Notes: a model not told the origin generated them from the sequence alone. 64,000 nt of DNA from Diaphorobacter aerolatus (GCF_014489535.1 NZ_CP060783.1:4423501-4487500); one strand, 5' to 3'; counted from the first letter of the stretch, positions 19,602-28,055 are shown. Made by a program: numbers and translations.

Positions 19602-19735
19602 TTGGCAAATCGTTTAAAATCAACAACTTACTAACATTGAATAGTTGCGATTTGCCAAGAATGGTGTGTTTTAAGGCTCTCAATTTGCCAAAAATTCACC
19701 AAATGGATTTACGGAAAAATCTGGACGTGCCAAAA
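19602..19735. repeat. Repeated TTTGCCAA words in the attachment region
   Basis: Perfect 11-bp inverted repeat TTGGCAAATCG (19602-19612) / CGATTTGCCAA (19648-19658), plus AATTTGCCAAAAATT (19682-19696) and GTGCCAAAATA (about 19728). Their position between the tRNA junction and the integrase gene fits arm-type integrase or excisionase sites. The remainder of 19598-19767 is non-coding. Confidence 0.55.
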
Positions 19736-19767
19736 TATGGGGGTCACTTCAAAAAGAGGTATCCAGC

Positions 19768-21128
19768 ATGGCAACGATTCCAAGGGGCATTCAAGAGGTT
19801 GAGTGGACACGCAAGGACGGCACTAAAGGTGTTCGTTATCGCTTGCGTATCAATCGCCAAGGCTTGAAGTACGACGCTCTTTTTGACGAACTAGAGACTG
19901 CTATTGAGGCACTGAACAACTCAAAAACTGAGCTTGGTCGCACTGCCCTCAAAGACTTCCTTCATGCTGAAATGAGGAAGACAAATGCCTTTTATCAAGA
20001 TAGTGCTACAGACCTCGGCAATTGTTTGGCACTCTTCTACAAAGAGCATTTTGAAAAGCCAGAAACAAATCCTATGGATAAGAAGGCGAACACAATTTAT
20101 CAATCTTTGGCGAAGACAATCAGTACCACACTGATTCAAGACAATGCCTCGTTTGAGAATGTGCCTCCATTGATTCGGGCAAAAATGAACTACCCCGATA
20201 CCATTCCACTCGGAAACATGGACCCTTTCAAGATTGAGGCTCGGGATATAAATTCTTATATCAAGGCTCGCTTGGCTACTAAAAGGTTCACCAATCCCAA
20301 AAAAGGTGAACCACGGGAACTAGGCTATATTTCTAAAGCAACAGTCACTAAAGAACTGAGCTTTTTGAGTTCATTCTTCTCTAACTTTCACTCATATGGT
20401 GGTAAAGCTTATGAGTCTCTGAAAGAGAACAATCCAGTTAAAAAAGCGAATAAAAGAGCTTTGGCTGGCGCGAACAAAAAAAGGGAAAGACGTCTTTCTG
20501 AGGCTGAAGAACAAGAATTGTTTAAGGCTCTTCAACGGTGCCGTAACAAAGATATGGTGACAATTTTTCAGTTAGCCATTTCTTCAGGTATGCGTCGATC
20601 TGAAATCTTGTTCTTGGAATGGAAACAAATCAATTTTCAGCGCCGGTACATTGAGCTCTACCGTACAAAGAACGGTGAGCCAATCAAGATTCAATTGTTG
20701 CCTTCAGCATGGGAAGAGTTGAAGAAGTTAAAGCACAAGCCAAATACTGATAGGCTTTTTAAGTACACTCAGGACGGTTTCAAATCAAACTTTCAGCGTG
20801 TGCTTGGCTGGGCAAAGATTGAAGGCTACCGATTCCATGATTTGCGCTCTGAGTTCATTACTCGGGTTTGACCATGGGACTCTCAAAGTTTGTGGTTACG
20901 GCTATGCTGAGTATTAAAAATCAGGCTAGCTTTGATAGGACTCACCTCAAACAATTTGAGCAAGACAAGCGTATCAATGGTGGAATGTTTGACATTCAAA
21001 ATCAGGTCAATCATAAGCAGTCAAACATGACGAACCTCTACAATCGCATGTCGCCTGAAGAGCTTGAGCAAGTCATGGCTATCCTTCAAATGCAACAAGC
21101 ATTGAAAGACAAGTCACTTGACCGTTAA
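19768..21128 (+). CDS. Tyrosine-type site-specific recombinase (integrase), frameshifted
   Basis: The first frame (367 residues) has the catalytic core: SGMRRSEILFLEWKQI (first Arg), the beta-hairpin Lys in YRTKNGEP, and GYRFHDLRSEFITR (HxxR). The frame ends at 20871; one added base in GGG 20864-20866 continues as RGLTMGLSKFVVTAML and on to 21128, about 453 residues. In the restored tail I cannot find the usual GH(K/R) motif or a clear nucleophile Tyr (SIKNQASFDRTHLKQ is at that position), so activity is doubtful even if the frameshift is an error. RBS AAGAGG precedes the ATG. Confidence 0.85.
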
Positions 21129-21469
21129 CTTGATAGCCGCTTAACAAGCTGCTCCACAAACCCCAGTACCAATAGACGGTCACTGGGGTTTAGTTTTTCC
21201 AGCATACGGGTGATATGAAGGGCTTGGTCACTCGGTATGTCGCTGGACACCCCTATGAGCTCATTAAAGGGGACTCCAAGGACCTCAGCAATCTCAATGA
21301 GCCTTGGAATAGTGCTGAGCACCGTACCCCTTTCTAGGCGCGATACGGCTTCCACACCGCAATCTAACTTGATAGCCATGTCTTCTTGAGTCATGCCCAA
21401 AGCCTTGCGCCGTGTGGCAATCGCAATGCCGATATTGCGAGCGAGTAGTTTTTCTCTGTCTGTAGTCAC
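21125..21469 (-). CDS. XRE-family transcriptional regulator
   Basis: A 114-residue protein with an N-terminal HTH (ATRRKALGMTQEDMAIKLDCGVEAVSRLERG) and a short C-terminal helix region (LHITRMLEKLNPSDRLLVLGFVEQLVKRL) for dimerisation. Its 3' end overlaps the integrase 3' end by four bases. By position it could be the element's master repressor, controlling integrase or the divergent lipoprotein operon, but no target is proven. Confidence 0.85.
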   Translation of the reverse strand: MTTDREKLLARNIGIAIATRRKALGMTQEDMAIKLDCGVEAVSRLERGTVLSTIPRLIEIAEVLGVPFNELIGVSSDIPSDQALHITRMLEKLNPSDRLLVLGFVEQLVKRLSS

Positions 21470-21602
21470 AACTTCTATGGTCGTGCGTCAACCATTTAAG
21501 TAGAAGTGCGTTTTGAGTTGATACACCACCCCAAAAGTCGAAAGACACGCTACAATCCTGGTGGATCTCAAAAACCTTACCCAATGCGGATCTGGAGGAC
21601 AT

Positions 21603-21896
21603 ATGACTAAGCGAATCGTGGCGGCTCTCATGCTCTGCCTCACTTTCATTCTCTCGGCGTGTTCTGGAGGTGCTCCCAATGAGTCGGACTTGAAGGAAGC
21701 ATTGACAAACACCATGGAAGCGCAAGGTGGAAAACAAGCCGTGGACATGTTCAAAGACACCATTGCTTCAACAAAGCTGGTGGGCTGTAAAGAATCAAAA
21801 GAAGGCAATGGTTATGTCTGCGATTGGACAACAGACATGGGCGCAAGTTCTGGACGACTTGTAAAGAGTGAAAAAGGCTGGAAGATTTTTCAGTAA
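21603..21896 (+). CDS. Small lipoprotein
   Basis: A 97-residue protein from ATG 21603, which has a strong GGAGGA site; the upstream ATG in the same frame lacks one. Signal peptide MTKRIVAALMLCLTFILSAC with lipobox LSAC. The mature part (SDLKEALTNTMEAQG; LVGCKESKEGNGYVCDW) has a Cys pair and ends with KSEKGWKIFQ. It starts a three-gene operon. Function unknown; surface or entry exclusion is possible for a conjugative element. Confidence 0.75.
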   Translation: MTKRIVAALMLCLTFILSACSGGAPNESDLKEALTNTMEAQGGKQAVDMFKDTIASTKLVGCKESKEGNGYVCDWTTDMGASSGRLVKSEKGWKIFQ

Positions 21897-21935
21897 TAAC
21901 AATCAAATTCTTACTTTTACTTTGCGAGGCAAATC

Positions 21936-22436
21936 ATGAAATCGAGTTTTAAAGGTGAGTACGATACCTCAAACAATCCAGACGGTTCAGTTGATATCTC
22001 ATTCAAGCAAGAATTGTTTGGGCCGGGTGTTTGGTGGCTCATTATTATTCTTGGAACCTTTACTCTCATGCCTGCTGGTTGCGCCGTAGGTTCAGGGTTT
22101 AACTCTGACAACATTAAAGGCCCTGCTCCTTTTGTAATGACTTTCTTGTTCTACTTTGGAGGAATTGTACTTATCACATTCTTGACCAAAGTGAAGGCGA
22201 CAATCAAAGTAGTTCCCAATGTTGGGCTTCAATGGAGTGGCAAGTCCTATCCGTTCTCTGATTTGGAATCTATCGGTGTAGATACCCGCGTTATGGGAAA
22301 TGGTGGAAAGACTTGGAGCCGTGTCTATATCAAGGGCAAGGGTCGCAAGATTTATATCACCAAGCAAATGCGCGAGCCACTTGCTGAAGGTATCAAGGGT
22401 GAGATTCAGAATGTATCTGGAATCAACTGGAACTAA
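21936..22436 (+). CDS. Inner-membrane protein with two predicted helices
   Basis: A 166-residue protein with hydrophobic segments WWLIIILGTFTLMPAGCAVG and FVMTFLFYFGGIVLITFL and a C-terminal soluble domain (YPFSDLESIGVDTRV; RKIYITKQMREPLAEGIK) that resembles a PH-like fold in composition. It lies between two lipoprotein genes; its stop is next to the following ATG. Not assigned to a family. Confidence 0.65.
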   Translation: MKSSFKGEYDTSNNPDGSVDISFKQELFGPGVWWLIIILGTFTLMPAGCAVGSGFNSDNIKGPAPFVMTFLFYFGGIVLITFLTKVKATIKVVPNVGLQWSGKSYPFSDLESIGVDTRVMGNGGKTWSRVYIKGKGRKIYITKQMREPLAEGIKGEIQNVSGINWN

Positions 22437-22438
22437 TC

Positions 22439-23334
22439 ATGAAACACATTACTATTGCCGTGCTGGTTGCCCTCTCGCTGGTTGCTTGTGGCGAGAAGAA
22501 AGAAGAGCCTAAGCCTGTTGCTGCTGCTCCTGCTGCTGACAACAAACCTGCTGAGCCTGCTGTTCTCAAAGCCTCGTTTGAGGTTCCTGAGAAGTTCAGG
22601 GGCTACACTGATATGGTGGCGAGCTACACGAACAATGAAAAGGAATTCAGGGCATTGCCTGATAGCATTTTCAAGGATTACAAGACTGCTTGGGAAAAGC
22701 AATCGTACTCCATTGATAAGCCTGACTGGTACTTTGCCGCTGTCATTCAGAATCCGAAGCTTGCTGAAATGACGAATGATTTCAAAAAGCAAGAGGCTGG
22801 TGAGCAAGTCAAGGCGACTCTCACACCTGACAAGAATAGTCTCAATGTCATTGTGAGTGCGAACAATGAAATGCAAGTCCTCATGGACAAGCCCGACATT
22901 CAAACAGGTATCTACAAAGTCAATGTAACTCCGAAAGGGGTACGGTCTACCGTCAATCAGGAATTCAACGGGGTGAGGTTTGGCTACGGCTATGAGCTCT
23001 TCTACAAGGAACCTTTGGGCCTTGAATTGCCTGACTGTAGTGGCTGTAAAAAGCTGGTGGCTCTCAATGTCAAGGTGCCACTTGATAAAGCCAAGGAAAT
23101 TGAAGAGTGGCGCGAGAAGGGCCAGACTCCATGCGTGCCTACGGCAAAGTGGTATCACTAGATCCGCAAGCTGGAATTAACTCTGTTCGGGGACACCTCG
23201 GGGTCAATGTTGAGGCTCTGGAAGTGGGGACATTCCAAGGTGGGAAGTGGCATAGCTACTTTTTCCTCTCGCCTGAAGAACTCAATAAAGCTCGTTTTGT
23301 CGAAGGACCCAAGCGCACGATTGTGGTCTGGTAA
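22439..23334 (+). CDS. Lipoprotein (frameshifted)
   Basis: Signal peptide MKHITIAVLVALSLVACGEKK with lipobox LVAC followed by a Lys/Glu/Pro/Ala-rich linker. The first frame stops at 23161, but one added G at GGG 23119-23121 continues as EKGPDSMRAYGKVVSLDPQAG and ends at 23334 after RTIVVW, giving about 298 residues. The restored tail contains NVEALEVGTFQGGKWHSYFFLS. Last gene of the operon; a terminator follows. Function unknown. Confidence 0.72.
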
Positions 23335-23360
23335 TAACTAGAGTTGTCCTCCAAAGTTTA

Positions 23361-23388
23361 AGCCCTCATTGCGAGGGCTTTTTTTTTA
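23361..23388 (+). terminator. Rho-independent terminator of the lipoprotein operon
   Basis: Stem AGCCCTC/GAGGGCT with loop ATTGC followed by nine to ten T residues. It also serves, less strongly, the convergent small-gene operon. Confidence 0.85.
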
Positions 23389-23625
23389 GTGTTTTGTTCC
23401 GAGATTGTGAGTGAGCTCAATCGCTTGCCCAGTGGTGACAAAGATAACCGACAATGAGGTAACGAATTCTTCAAAATTCATGGCTCCACTTTGTAGTCTT
23501 TCAATCTTCAAGTCAATTTCCGCAAGCAATGTCTTTTGTACAAACTTAGGGTCATGGAAGTAGATATTGGCTACCTCAATCGCTTTCTTGTACATTTCAT
23601 GTTTTAGATTGTTTATTTCATTCAT
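23386..23625 (-). CDS. Small hypothetical protein (79 aa)
   Basis: Starts at ATG 23625, which overlaps the upstream stop (ATGA); an in-frame ATG at 23640 is less likely. Helical, charged protein (NNLKHEMYKKAIEVANIYF; MNFEEFVTSLSVIFVTTGQAIEL). Last gene of the reverse-strand group that begins with the Glt permease gene. No family recognised. Confidence 0.6.
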   Translation of the reverse strand: MNEINNLKHEMYKKAIEVANIYFHDPKFVQKTLLAEIDLKIERLQSGAMNFEEFVTSLSVIFVTTGQAIELTHNLGTKH

Positions 23626-23891
23626 TCTTTTATCACCCATTTTGATTGTTCTATTCTATTGCCGTTGTATGCCTCGTTCATGTGGTATAGATATGCCAAG
23701 CGAAGAACGATTTCACTCAGCGCCTCACTTGTTTTCTCATTGTTGCTAATGTCTTTCATGTTGTTCAATAGTTCATTGATAGCATTGAACTTTTGATTGA
23801 CATAGTATTCTTGCTGGTCAAGTGGCAAAGTATGCCAATCTTCAAGTATTCGCTTTAAGATTTCTCTTTTTAGTTTTTTAGTAATTCTCAT
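23622..23891 (-). CDS. Small hypothetical protein (89 aa)
   Basis: Helical, charged protein (LKREILKRILEDWHTLPLDQQEYYVNQ) with ATGA overlaps at both ends, so it is translationally coupled to both neighbours. No family recognised. Confidence 0.6.
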   Translation of the reverse strand: MRITKKLKREILKRILEDWHTLPLDQQEYYVNQKFNAINELLNNMKDISNNEKTSEALSEIVLRLAYLYHMNEAYNGNRIEQSKWVIKE

Positions 23892-24262
23892 TTTTTATTC
23901 TCCTTATTGAAAAAGTACACTACCTTTGAATCGGTGTGAGTTATCTTGTTGTCCTGTATTTTTTTACTCACTACCTCAATCACTCTTTTGACAAGCTCAT
24001 GAAATGAAATGCTGTACTTCGTCATGAGTTCTTGTATCTTCTCGTCTTCCTCTTGCGTGAACCTCAGGAAGATTGCTCCCGAAGGTTTAGCTACCCAGTT
24101 GTGTTCCTGTACCAGTGCGATACCTTCAATCTTGTACAACCAGTAAAGAGCGAAGTGGCAAGCTCTCGCATTGCTCACATTGAAGTGACTAGCAATCTTG
24201 AAAAGCTCACGGCTTGAATGGTTCTCAGGGCTACCAAATATGACTTGTTTTCTCACAATCAT
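23888..24262 (-). CDS. Hypothetical protein (124 aa), possible DNA-binding helix region
   Basis: Begins MIVRKQVIFGSPENHSSREL. A middle region FKIASHFNVSNARACHFALYWLY and the C-terminal segment QEEDEKIQELMTKYSISFHELVKRVIEVV could be an HTH or ribbon-helix-helix element, but I cannot assign it. It follows the GltL gene by 18 bases and overlaps the next gene by four. Confidence 0.55.
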   Translation of the reverse strand: MIVRKQVIFGSPENHSSRELFKIASHFNVSNARACHFALYWLYKIEGIALVQEHNWVAKPSGAIFLRFTQEEDEKIQELMTKYSISFHELVKRVIEVVSKKIQDNKITHTDSKVVYFFNKENKK

Positions 24263-24280
24263 GGCGGCCCCCTTATCTCA

Positions 24281-24991
24281 TTACCTTGGACAAGAACACA
24301 CTTGCTCTTGGGATTTAGGCTCATTGAAGAAGTCTTCAGACTTGGAAGACTCCACCACTCTTCCAGCGTCCATGAAAATTACGCGGTCTGAGATTCGCTT
24401 GGCGAATGCCATTTCATGAGTGACTATGACGGCTCCGATACCTGACTCAACAATCTTCTCAATGGCTGAAAGTACATCGCCCACCATTTCAGGGTCTAGG
24501 GCTGAAGTAGGCTCGTCAAACAAGACATACTCAGGCTTGGTCACTAGGGCTCTGGCAATCGCTACACGCTGTTTTTGACCACCTGAGAGCTGATCAGGGT
24601 ACTTGTCCTTGTGTGCGGCCATGCCAAGCGCTGAAAGCTGTTCTATCGCCTTCTCCACGGCTGTAGCACGGTTGACCTGGTGGACTACCACCTGAGGAAC
24701 CACAAGGTTGTCAAGAACGGTTTTATTGGCGAATAGTCCAAAGTCCTGGAACACCATGCCGACATGCTTTGACAAGGTTGTCGCTGGTATCTGGTCTATG
24801 TTCCTGCCGTTGTATGAGATTGCTCCACCATTGATAGGCTCAAGACCGTTGATTGTTTTAATCAGTGTTGACTTGCCTGAGCCTGAGGGTCCGCATATCA
24901 CCACTACTTCCTCTTTACAGAATGTGAGGTTGATACTGGTTAGTACATTGTTCTTTCCAAATTTCTTGCTTACGTTTTCTAGTTTAATCAT
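24281..24991 (-). CDS. gltL: Amino-acid ABC importer ATPase (GltL/GlnQ type)
   Basis: A 236-residue ATPase: Walker A GPSGSGKST at 34-42, Q-loop VFQDFGLF, signature LSGGQKQRVAIARAL, Walker B YVLFDEPTSALDPE and H-loop VTHEMAFA. This is the polar amino-acid (PAAT) subfamily. With the two permeases at 25232 and 26307 and the binding protein at 29082 it makes a complete glutamate/aspartate-type importer carried on the element. It overlaps the upstream small gene by eight bases. Confidence 0.93.
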   Translation of the reverse strand: MIKLENVSKKFGKNNVLTSINLTFCKEEVVVICGPSGSGKSTLIKTINGLEPINGGAISYNGRNIDQIPATTLSKHVGMVFQDFGLFANKTVLDNLVVPQVVVHQVNRATAVEKAIEQLSALGMAAHKDKYPDQLSGGQKQRVAIARALVTKPEYVLFDEPTSALDPEMVGDVLSAIEKIVESGIGAVIVTHEMAFAKRISDRVIFMDAGRVVESSKSEDFFNEPKSQEQVCSCPR

Positions 24992-25235
24992 TGTTGCCTC
25001 CTAAATCAAAATTGTTTCTTCTGTTGAATATCATGCTCTCGTTTATGTTTGTGAGTTTGCGGCACAATACTTCTGTCTCTTTTTTCGTCAATTCCAAATC
25101 TCTGAATAGCTCAATGATTGGTTGAAGTCTTTTGTTGAGGTCGCGTATGTTCATTTCTTCAATGACTTGCGCTAGTTCCTCGGTTTGTAAATCAGATAAG
25201 ATATCTGCTAGTTCGTGAATGTTTGGTTTACTCAT
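24984..25235 (-). CDS. Small helical protein inserted between GltK and GltL genes (83 aa)
   Basis: Begins MSKPNIHELADILSDLQTEEL; strongly helical (VIEEMNIRDLNKRLQPIIELFRDLELTKKETEVL). It overlaps gltK by four bases (ATGA) and gltL by eight, so its synthesis is tied to the importer. No ABC component of this type is known to me; it could be a regulator or a simple insertion. Confidence 0.6.
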   Translation of the reverse strand: MSKPNIHELADILSDLQTEELAQVIEEMNIRDLNKRLQPIIELFRDLELTKKETEVLCRKLTNINESMIFNRRNNFDLGGNND

Positions 25236-25861
25236 GCTCTTGCTCCTAATTTGTTAGCTACACGCTGTAGACAAATTGAGATAAGCATGTATGCGACTGT
25301 TGCCCCTAAAATCCATTGAGGAATTGTTCCGCTCATTTCACCTAGTTTTTTAGCTGAGCCAAACAAGTCTGTAAGTCCCAAGATATAGACAATGGAAGTG
25401 TCTTGAAACAATATGATTGCTTGGGTGAACAATACGGGAAGGCTGTTTTTTATTGCCTGAGGTATGAAGACAATACGGTAGGATTGCCAAGTAGTGAACC
25501 CTAAAGCTTTACAAGCGTCTTTCTGTCCTTGGGGAATGGCATTGAATCCACTTCTCAAAATTTCAGCAAAGTAAGCAGCCTCAAACAATGAGAAGGCTAC
25601 TAAGGCGCAAGCCATGCGAATGTCGCCATGGATACCCAAGGCTGTTCTCAAAATCTCAGGGGCTACAAGGTAGAACCCTAAAAGAACAATCACTAAAGGT
25701 AGTGACCTGAAAGTGTTGATATAGGCTTTGGCAAACTGGTTCAGTCCTGGTATCTCTAAAGTTCGGCACATACACAAGCCGATTGCTAGAAACATTCCAA
25801 AGATTAGCGCCACAATTGTTATAGTGAATGTGGTGAGTAGTCCATTTAGTATTAGCTCCAT
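25232..25861 (-). CDS. gltK: Amino-acid ABC importer permease (GltK type)
   Basis: A 209-residue permease with five membrane segments and the PAAT EAA loop (QKDACKALGFTTWQSYRIVFIPQAI) followed by FQDTSIVYILGLTDLFG, the GltK hallmark. I start at ATG 25861 (MELILNGLLTTFTITIV), preceded by AAGGAAAAC; the longer frame to 25945 would run through the operator and promoter. Confidence 0.9.
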   Translation of the reverse strand: MELILNGLLTTFTITIVALIFGMFLAIGLCMCRTLEIPGLNQFAKAYINTFRSLPLVIVLLGFYLVAPEILRTALGIHGDIRMACALVAFSLFEAAYFAEILRSGFNAIPQGQKDACKALGFTTWQSYRIVFIPQAIKNSLPVLFTQAIILFQDTSIVYILGLTDLFGSAKKLGEMSGTIPQWILGATVAYMLISICLQRVANKLGARA

Positions 25862-25870
25862 TGTTTTCCT

Positions 25871-25921
25871 TGTTGTTATATAACTTTTATCAGATATATT
25901 GAAAAAATCAATACCTCTTTC
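25871..25921 (-). promoter_or_regulatory. Class A palindromic operator/promoter upstream of gltK
   Basis: Palindrome TATTGA-AAAAA-TCAATA at 25897-25913 inside the conserved block TCAGATATATTGA...TCAATACCTCTTTC. On the reverse strand it forms a -35 TTGATT, 16-bp spacer and -10 TAAAAG. One of seven copies on the element. Confidence 0.75.
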
Positions 25922-25938
25922 AAACAATGGACGAAAAA

Positions 25939-25963
25939 AAAGCACCTAATTAATAGGTGCTAG
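25939..25963 (-). terminator. Rho-independent terminator of gltJ
   Basis: Reverse strand: AGCACCT-ATTAATT-AGGTGCT followed by eight T residues. Confidence 0.8.
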
Positions 25964-26013
25964 ATTTGATTTACGAGAACTGGCTTGACAAATGACGAAA
26001 TTCCACTAACATA

Positions 26014-26131
26014 GATACTAATATTGAGTGTATCTATTTCAGTGTGATAAAATTCTTGGAAAATTTTATCACAGAATACTGGAATATCGGCAATCGCCAA
26101 AAAAGGCTCTTCTCGTGAGAGTCTTTTTTAT
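26014..26131 (+). ncRNA. Candidate structured small RNA
   Basis: A forward promoter TTGACA (25986-25991) with a TAACAT -10 about 16 bases on precedes three inverted repeats and no convincing ORF: TAGATAC...GTATCTA (26013-26037), GTGATAAAATT...AATTTTATCAC (26043-26071, perfect 11-bp stem) and a GGCTCT...AGAGTC hairpin ending in six T residues (26104-26129). The order promoter, two hairpins, terminator suggests a transcript of about 115 bases. No known family recognised. Confidence 0.5.
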
Positions 26132-26306
26132 GCCCTATTTCTTTGCATTGCTGTCACTTCCCACACCTCCCTTTGTCATGTTTCAATTTTCGCTTACACA
26201 CTTTCGATTTTTGGGGCATTTTTAGCCCTGGAAACTTCTTTGAATATTCTGAGTTCATAATCAGTTCCCTTTAATAGAGAATTGATTTTCTTGTTTAGCT
26301 CAATCT
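26132..26306. other. Non-coding stretch between the sRNA candidate and gltJ
   Basis: No gene with a start codon. On the reverse strand an open frame without ATG (LEIELNKKINSLLKGTDYEL and on to TAA at 26194) directly follows the gltJ stop in the -1 frame. One missing base at the CC before the stop would fuse it to gltJ as a ~38-residue tail. I record it but do not rely on it. Confidence 0.3.
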
Positions 26307-27020
26307 CTAAACTGGATCAGGTAATGCTCGCTTTGTGGCTCGTTCTATTGTTTTCATAATCACAAGAACTACTCCATTGATAAGCAGGTATCCAAGGGCT
26401 ATACAAATGAATGCCTCAATGGGTTTCGCTGTGTACTCAATGATTGACTGAGCTTGTAGTGAGAGGTCTACCAGTCCGATAGCTGAGACTACGGCGCTGT
26501 TCTTCACGGTGTTCATTGCCTCACTGGTCAAGGTGGGAACAATGTTGCGAAGGGCTTGGGGAATGAAAAAGCGAGTGTATGACTGGAAGGTACTGAACCC
26601 TAGAGCTTTGGCACTCTGGAATTGCCCTGCTGGAAGTGCCTTGATACCAGCGTAGACCTGGGCTGATATGCGCGAGCTCATGAAGATTGCCAAGCTCACA
26701 ATCCCAGTCATGTAGACCATTGTGTTGGGATCTGCTGTCTTCACCAGTTCTGGAAAGAACACCACTGGCACGACGTAGTAGTTGATAAAAAGCAGTGCTA
26801 TGAAGGGGATTGAGCGAACTATCTCAAAGTAGCCTGTTGCCACACATTGAGCTTTGCCCTTTGTTGTTCTGAGAGAGCCTACCAAGATACCGATAAGCAA
26901 TGCCATGAAGAATGCTGAGACTGAAACAACTACGGTTGTAGTTGAGCCTTGAATTAACCAGTCTAGATAGTTCGCGCTTTCACCAGTAGGTACTTGCTCC
27001 TTTAAAAAATTGAAGTCCAT
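26307..27020 (-). CDS. gltJ: Amino-acid ABC importer permease (GltJ type)
   Basis: A 237-residue permease from ATG 27020 (AAAGGAAAT upstream). Five membrane segments; EAA loop QFQSAKALGFSTFQSYTRFFIPQALRN; then EAMNTVKNSAVVSAIGLVDLSLQAQ, the GltJ/HisM type. It has its own operator/promoter and terminator, separate from gltK, so the two permeases are independent transcripts with the same control signal. Confidence 0.9.
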   Translation of the reverse strand: MDFNFLKEQVPTGESANYLDWLIQGSTTTVVVSVSAFFMALLIGILVGSLRTTKGKAQCVATGYFEIVRSIPFIALLFINYYVVPVVFFPELVKTADPNTMVYMTGIVSLAIFMSSRISAQVYAGIKALPAGQFQSAKALGFSTFQSYTRFFIPQALRNIVPTLTSEAMNTVKNSAVVSAIGLVDLSLQAQSIIEYTAKPIEAFICIALGYLLINGVVLVIMKTIERATKRALPDPV

Positions 27021-27039
27021 TTTATTTCCTTTGTTGTAG

Positions 27040-27082
27040 TTTAGTTTTAGCAGATATATTGAAAAAATCAATATCTCTTTGG
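27040..27082 (-). promoter_or_regulatory. Class A palindromic operator/promoter upstream of gltJ
   Basis: TATTGA-AAAAA-TCAATA at 27057-27073; reverse-strand -35 TTGATT, 16-bp spacer ending TGC, -10 TAAAAC. Confidence 0.75.
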
Positions 27083-27085
27083 AAA

Positions 27086-27110
27086 TAAAAAAGCACTACT
27101 GGGGTGCTAA
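27086..27110 (-). terminator. Terminator of the ankyrin-like gene at 27113
   Basis: Reverse strand: AGCACCCCAGTAGTGCT then TTTTTT; stem of five pairs with one bulge. Confidence 0.6.
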
Positions 27111-27112
27111 TC

Positions 27113-27991
27113 TTAAATTTTCATTCTTCGCTCTTGCTTTAGTTGAGGTTTCACGGCTAGTGATTGTTCCAAGTCTTTATGCCTATCGAATGTTTCCAGA
27201 ATCTTGGCGGCATACGGACCACATTCAAATTTTTGGTTATCCATTATCACTTTACGCACTGCTGGTGTAGGCTCAAGGTTCATGTCAATCATGACGGTGC
27301 CTACCAAGTCTTTATTATTACTTCTAATGACTGCTTCAATTGTTCTTTCAACATACATAGGATTGTTGATATCTGCGCCTCTAGCGCATAAGTCTTTGAA
27401 TACTATTTCGCTTGGAAGTTGAGCCGCAATGTAAAGTCTTGAGTCAAGTTGCTTTTGATTGAGATTTCTTTGGTTATAGGTTCCGTTGCTACTGTCAAAG
27501 CCAAATGATTTAGTCGCGTCGCCATGGAATTGTACTTTTTCAGTCGCATTCTGAATGAGGTGCTTCTGAGCACATTCTTTAAAATACTGTTCAGCGCATG
27601 GTGAGAGCTGAACATTCAAGGACTTTGGTTTTTCACCGCTGATACTTACACAAGACTGTTTATTTTCCTGTTCAAAAAGTTTTACTGGCTCTGTGAAACC
27701 TTCTACCTCAAACTCAACTGGTCTTCTATTTCTTTTGAGTATGTTTTCTACAGTGTACGCCTCGTCGTATTCTTTGAAAGTGTAGGTATCATTGTTATCA
27801 GGGTCTATATTGTTATCTACAAATTTTGCGACAATACTAATGTCTTGACCGTCTTTGTTTATAGTGTAGATATCCCAAGTGTGATCTTCACCAAAAAGTT
27901 TTTGGATTATGTCGCCTCCAATAATTCTGTTTCTAAATTTTTGGCTTGTACGCTCTGCTGTTAGCAAGTCCAATTTTGTGATTTCTATCAT
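27113..27991 (-). CDS. Ankyrin-like protein with basic C-terminal tail, paralog 1
   Basis: A 292-residue protein beginning MIEITKLDLLTAERTSQKF. The middle has FSPC-type segment QLSPCAEQYFKECAQKHLIQNATEK and an ankyrin-like unit (LYIAAQLPSEIVFKDLCARGADINNP). It ends SLAVKPQLKQERRMKI. The next gene upstream encodes a paralog with the same architecture and tail. Own promoter (TTGCGT, 16 bp, TATCTT at 28017-28044) and own terminator. No catalytic motif seen. I infer an effector-like protein; see the finding on C-terminal tails. Confidence 0.65.
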   Translation of the reverse strand: MIEITKLDLLTAERTSQKFRNRIIGGDIIQKLFGEDHTWDIYTINKDGQDISIVAKFVDNNIDPDNNDTYTFKEYDEAYTVENILKRNRRPVEFEVEGFTEPVKLFEQENKQSCVSISGEKPKSLNVQLSPCAEQYFKECAQKHLIQNATEKVQFHGDATKSFGFDSSNGTYNQRNLNQKQLDSRLYIAAQLPSEIVFKDLCARGADINNPMYVERTIEAVIRSNNKDLVGTVMIDMNLEPTPAVRKVIMDNQKFECGPYAAKILETFDRHKDLEQSLAVKPQLKQERRMKI

Positions 27992-28016
27992 TGTTGTTCT
28001 CCTTGTTGTTCCTTAT

Positions 28017-28044
28017 AAGATAGCAGGTATATAGGAAAACGCAA
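28017..28044 (-). promoter_or_regulatory. Promoter of the ankyrin-like gene at 27113
   Basis: Reverse strand -35 TTGCGT, 16-bp spacer ending TGC, -10 TATCTT. Almost identical to the promoter at 29013. Confidence 0.6.
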
Positions 28045-28055
28045 ATTTGGGGCAA

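Noticed and set aside
19550..19625. Complete tRNA using the sequence after the junction as an unusual T arm
   Set aside because: There is no TTC loop and no 3' strand complementary to the acceptor GGCGCG.
26028..26225. 65-residue forward frame
   Set aside because: It covers the hairpins and terminator of the small RNA candidate, has no ribosome site and a composition unlike neighbouring proteins.
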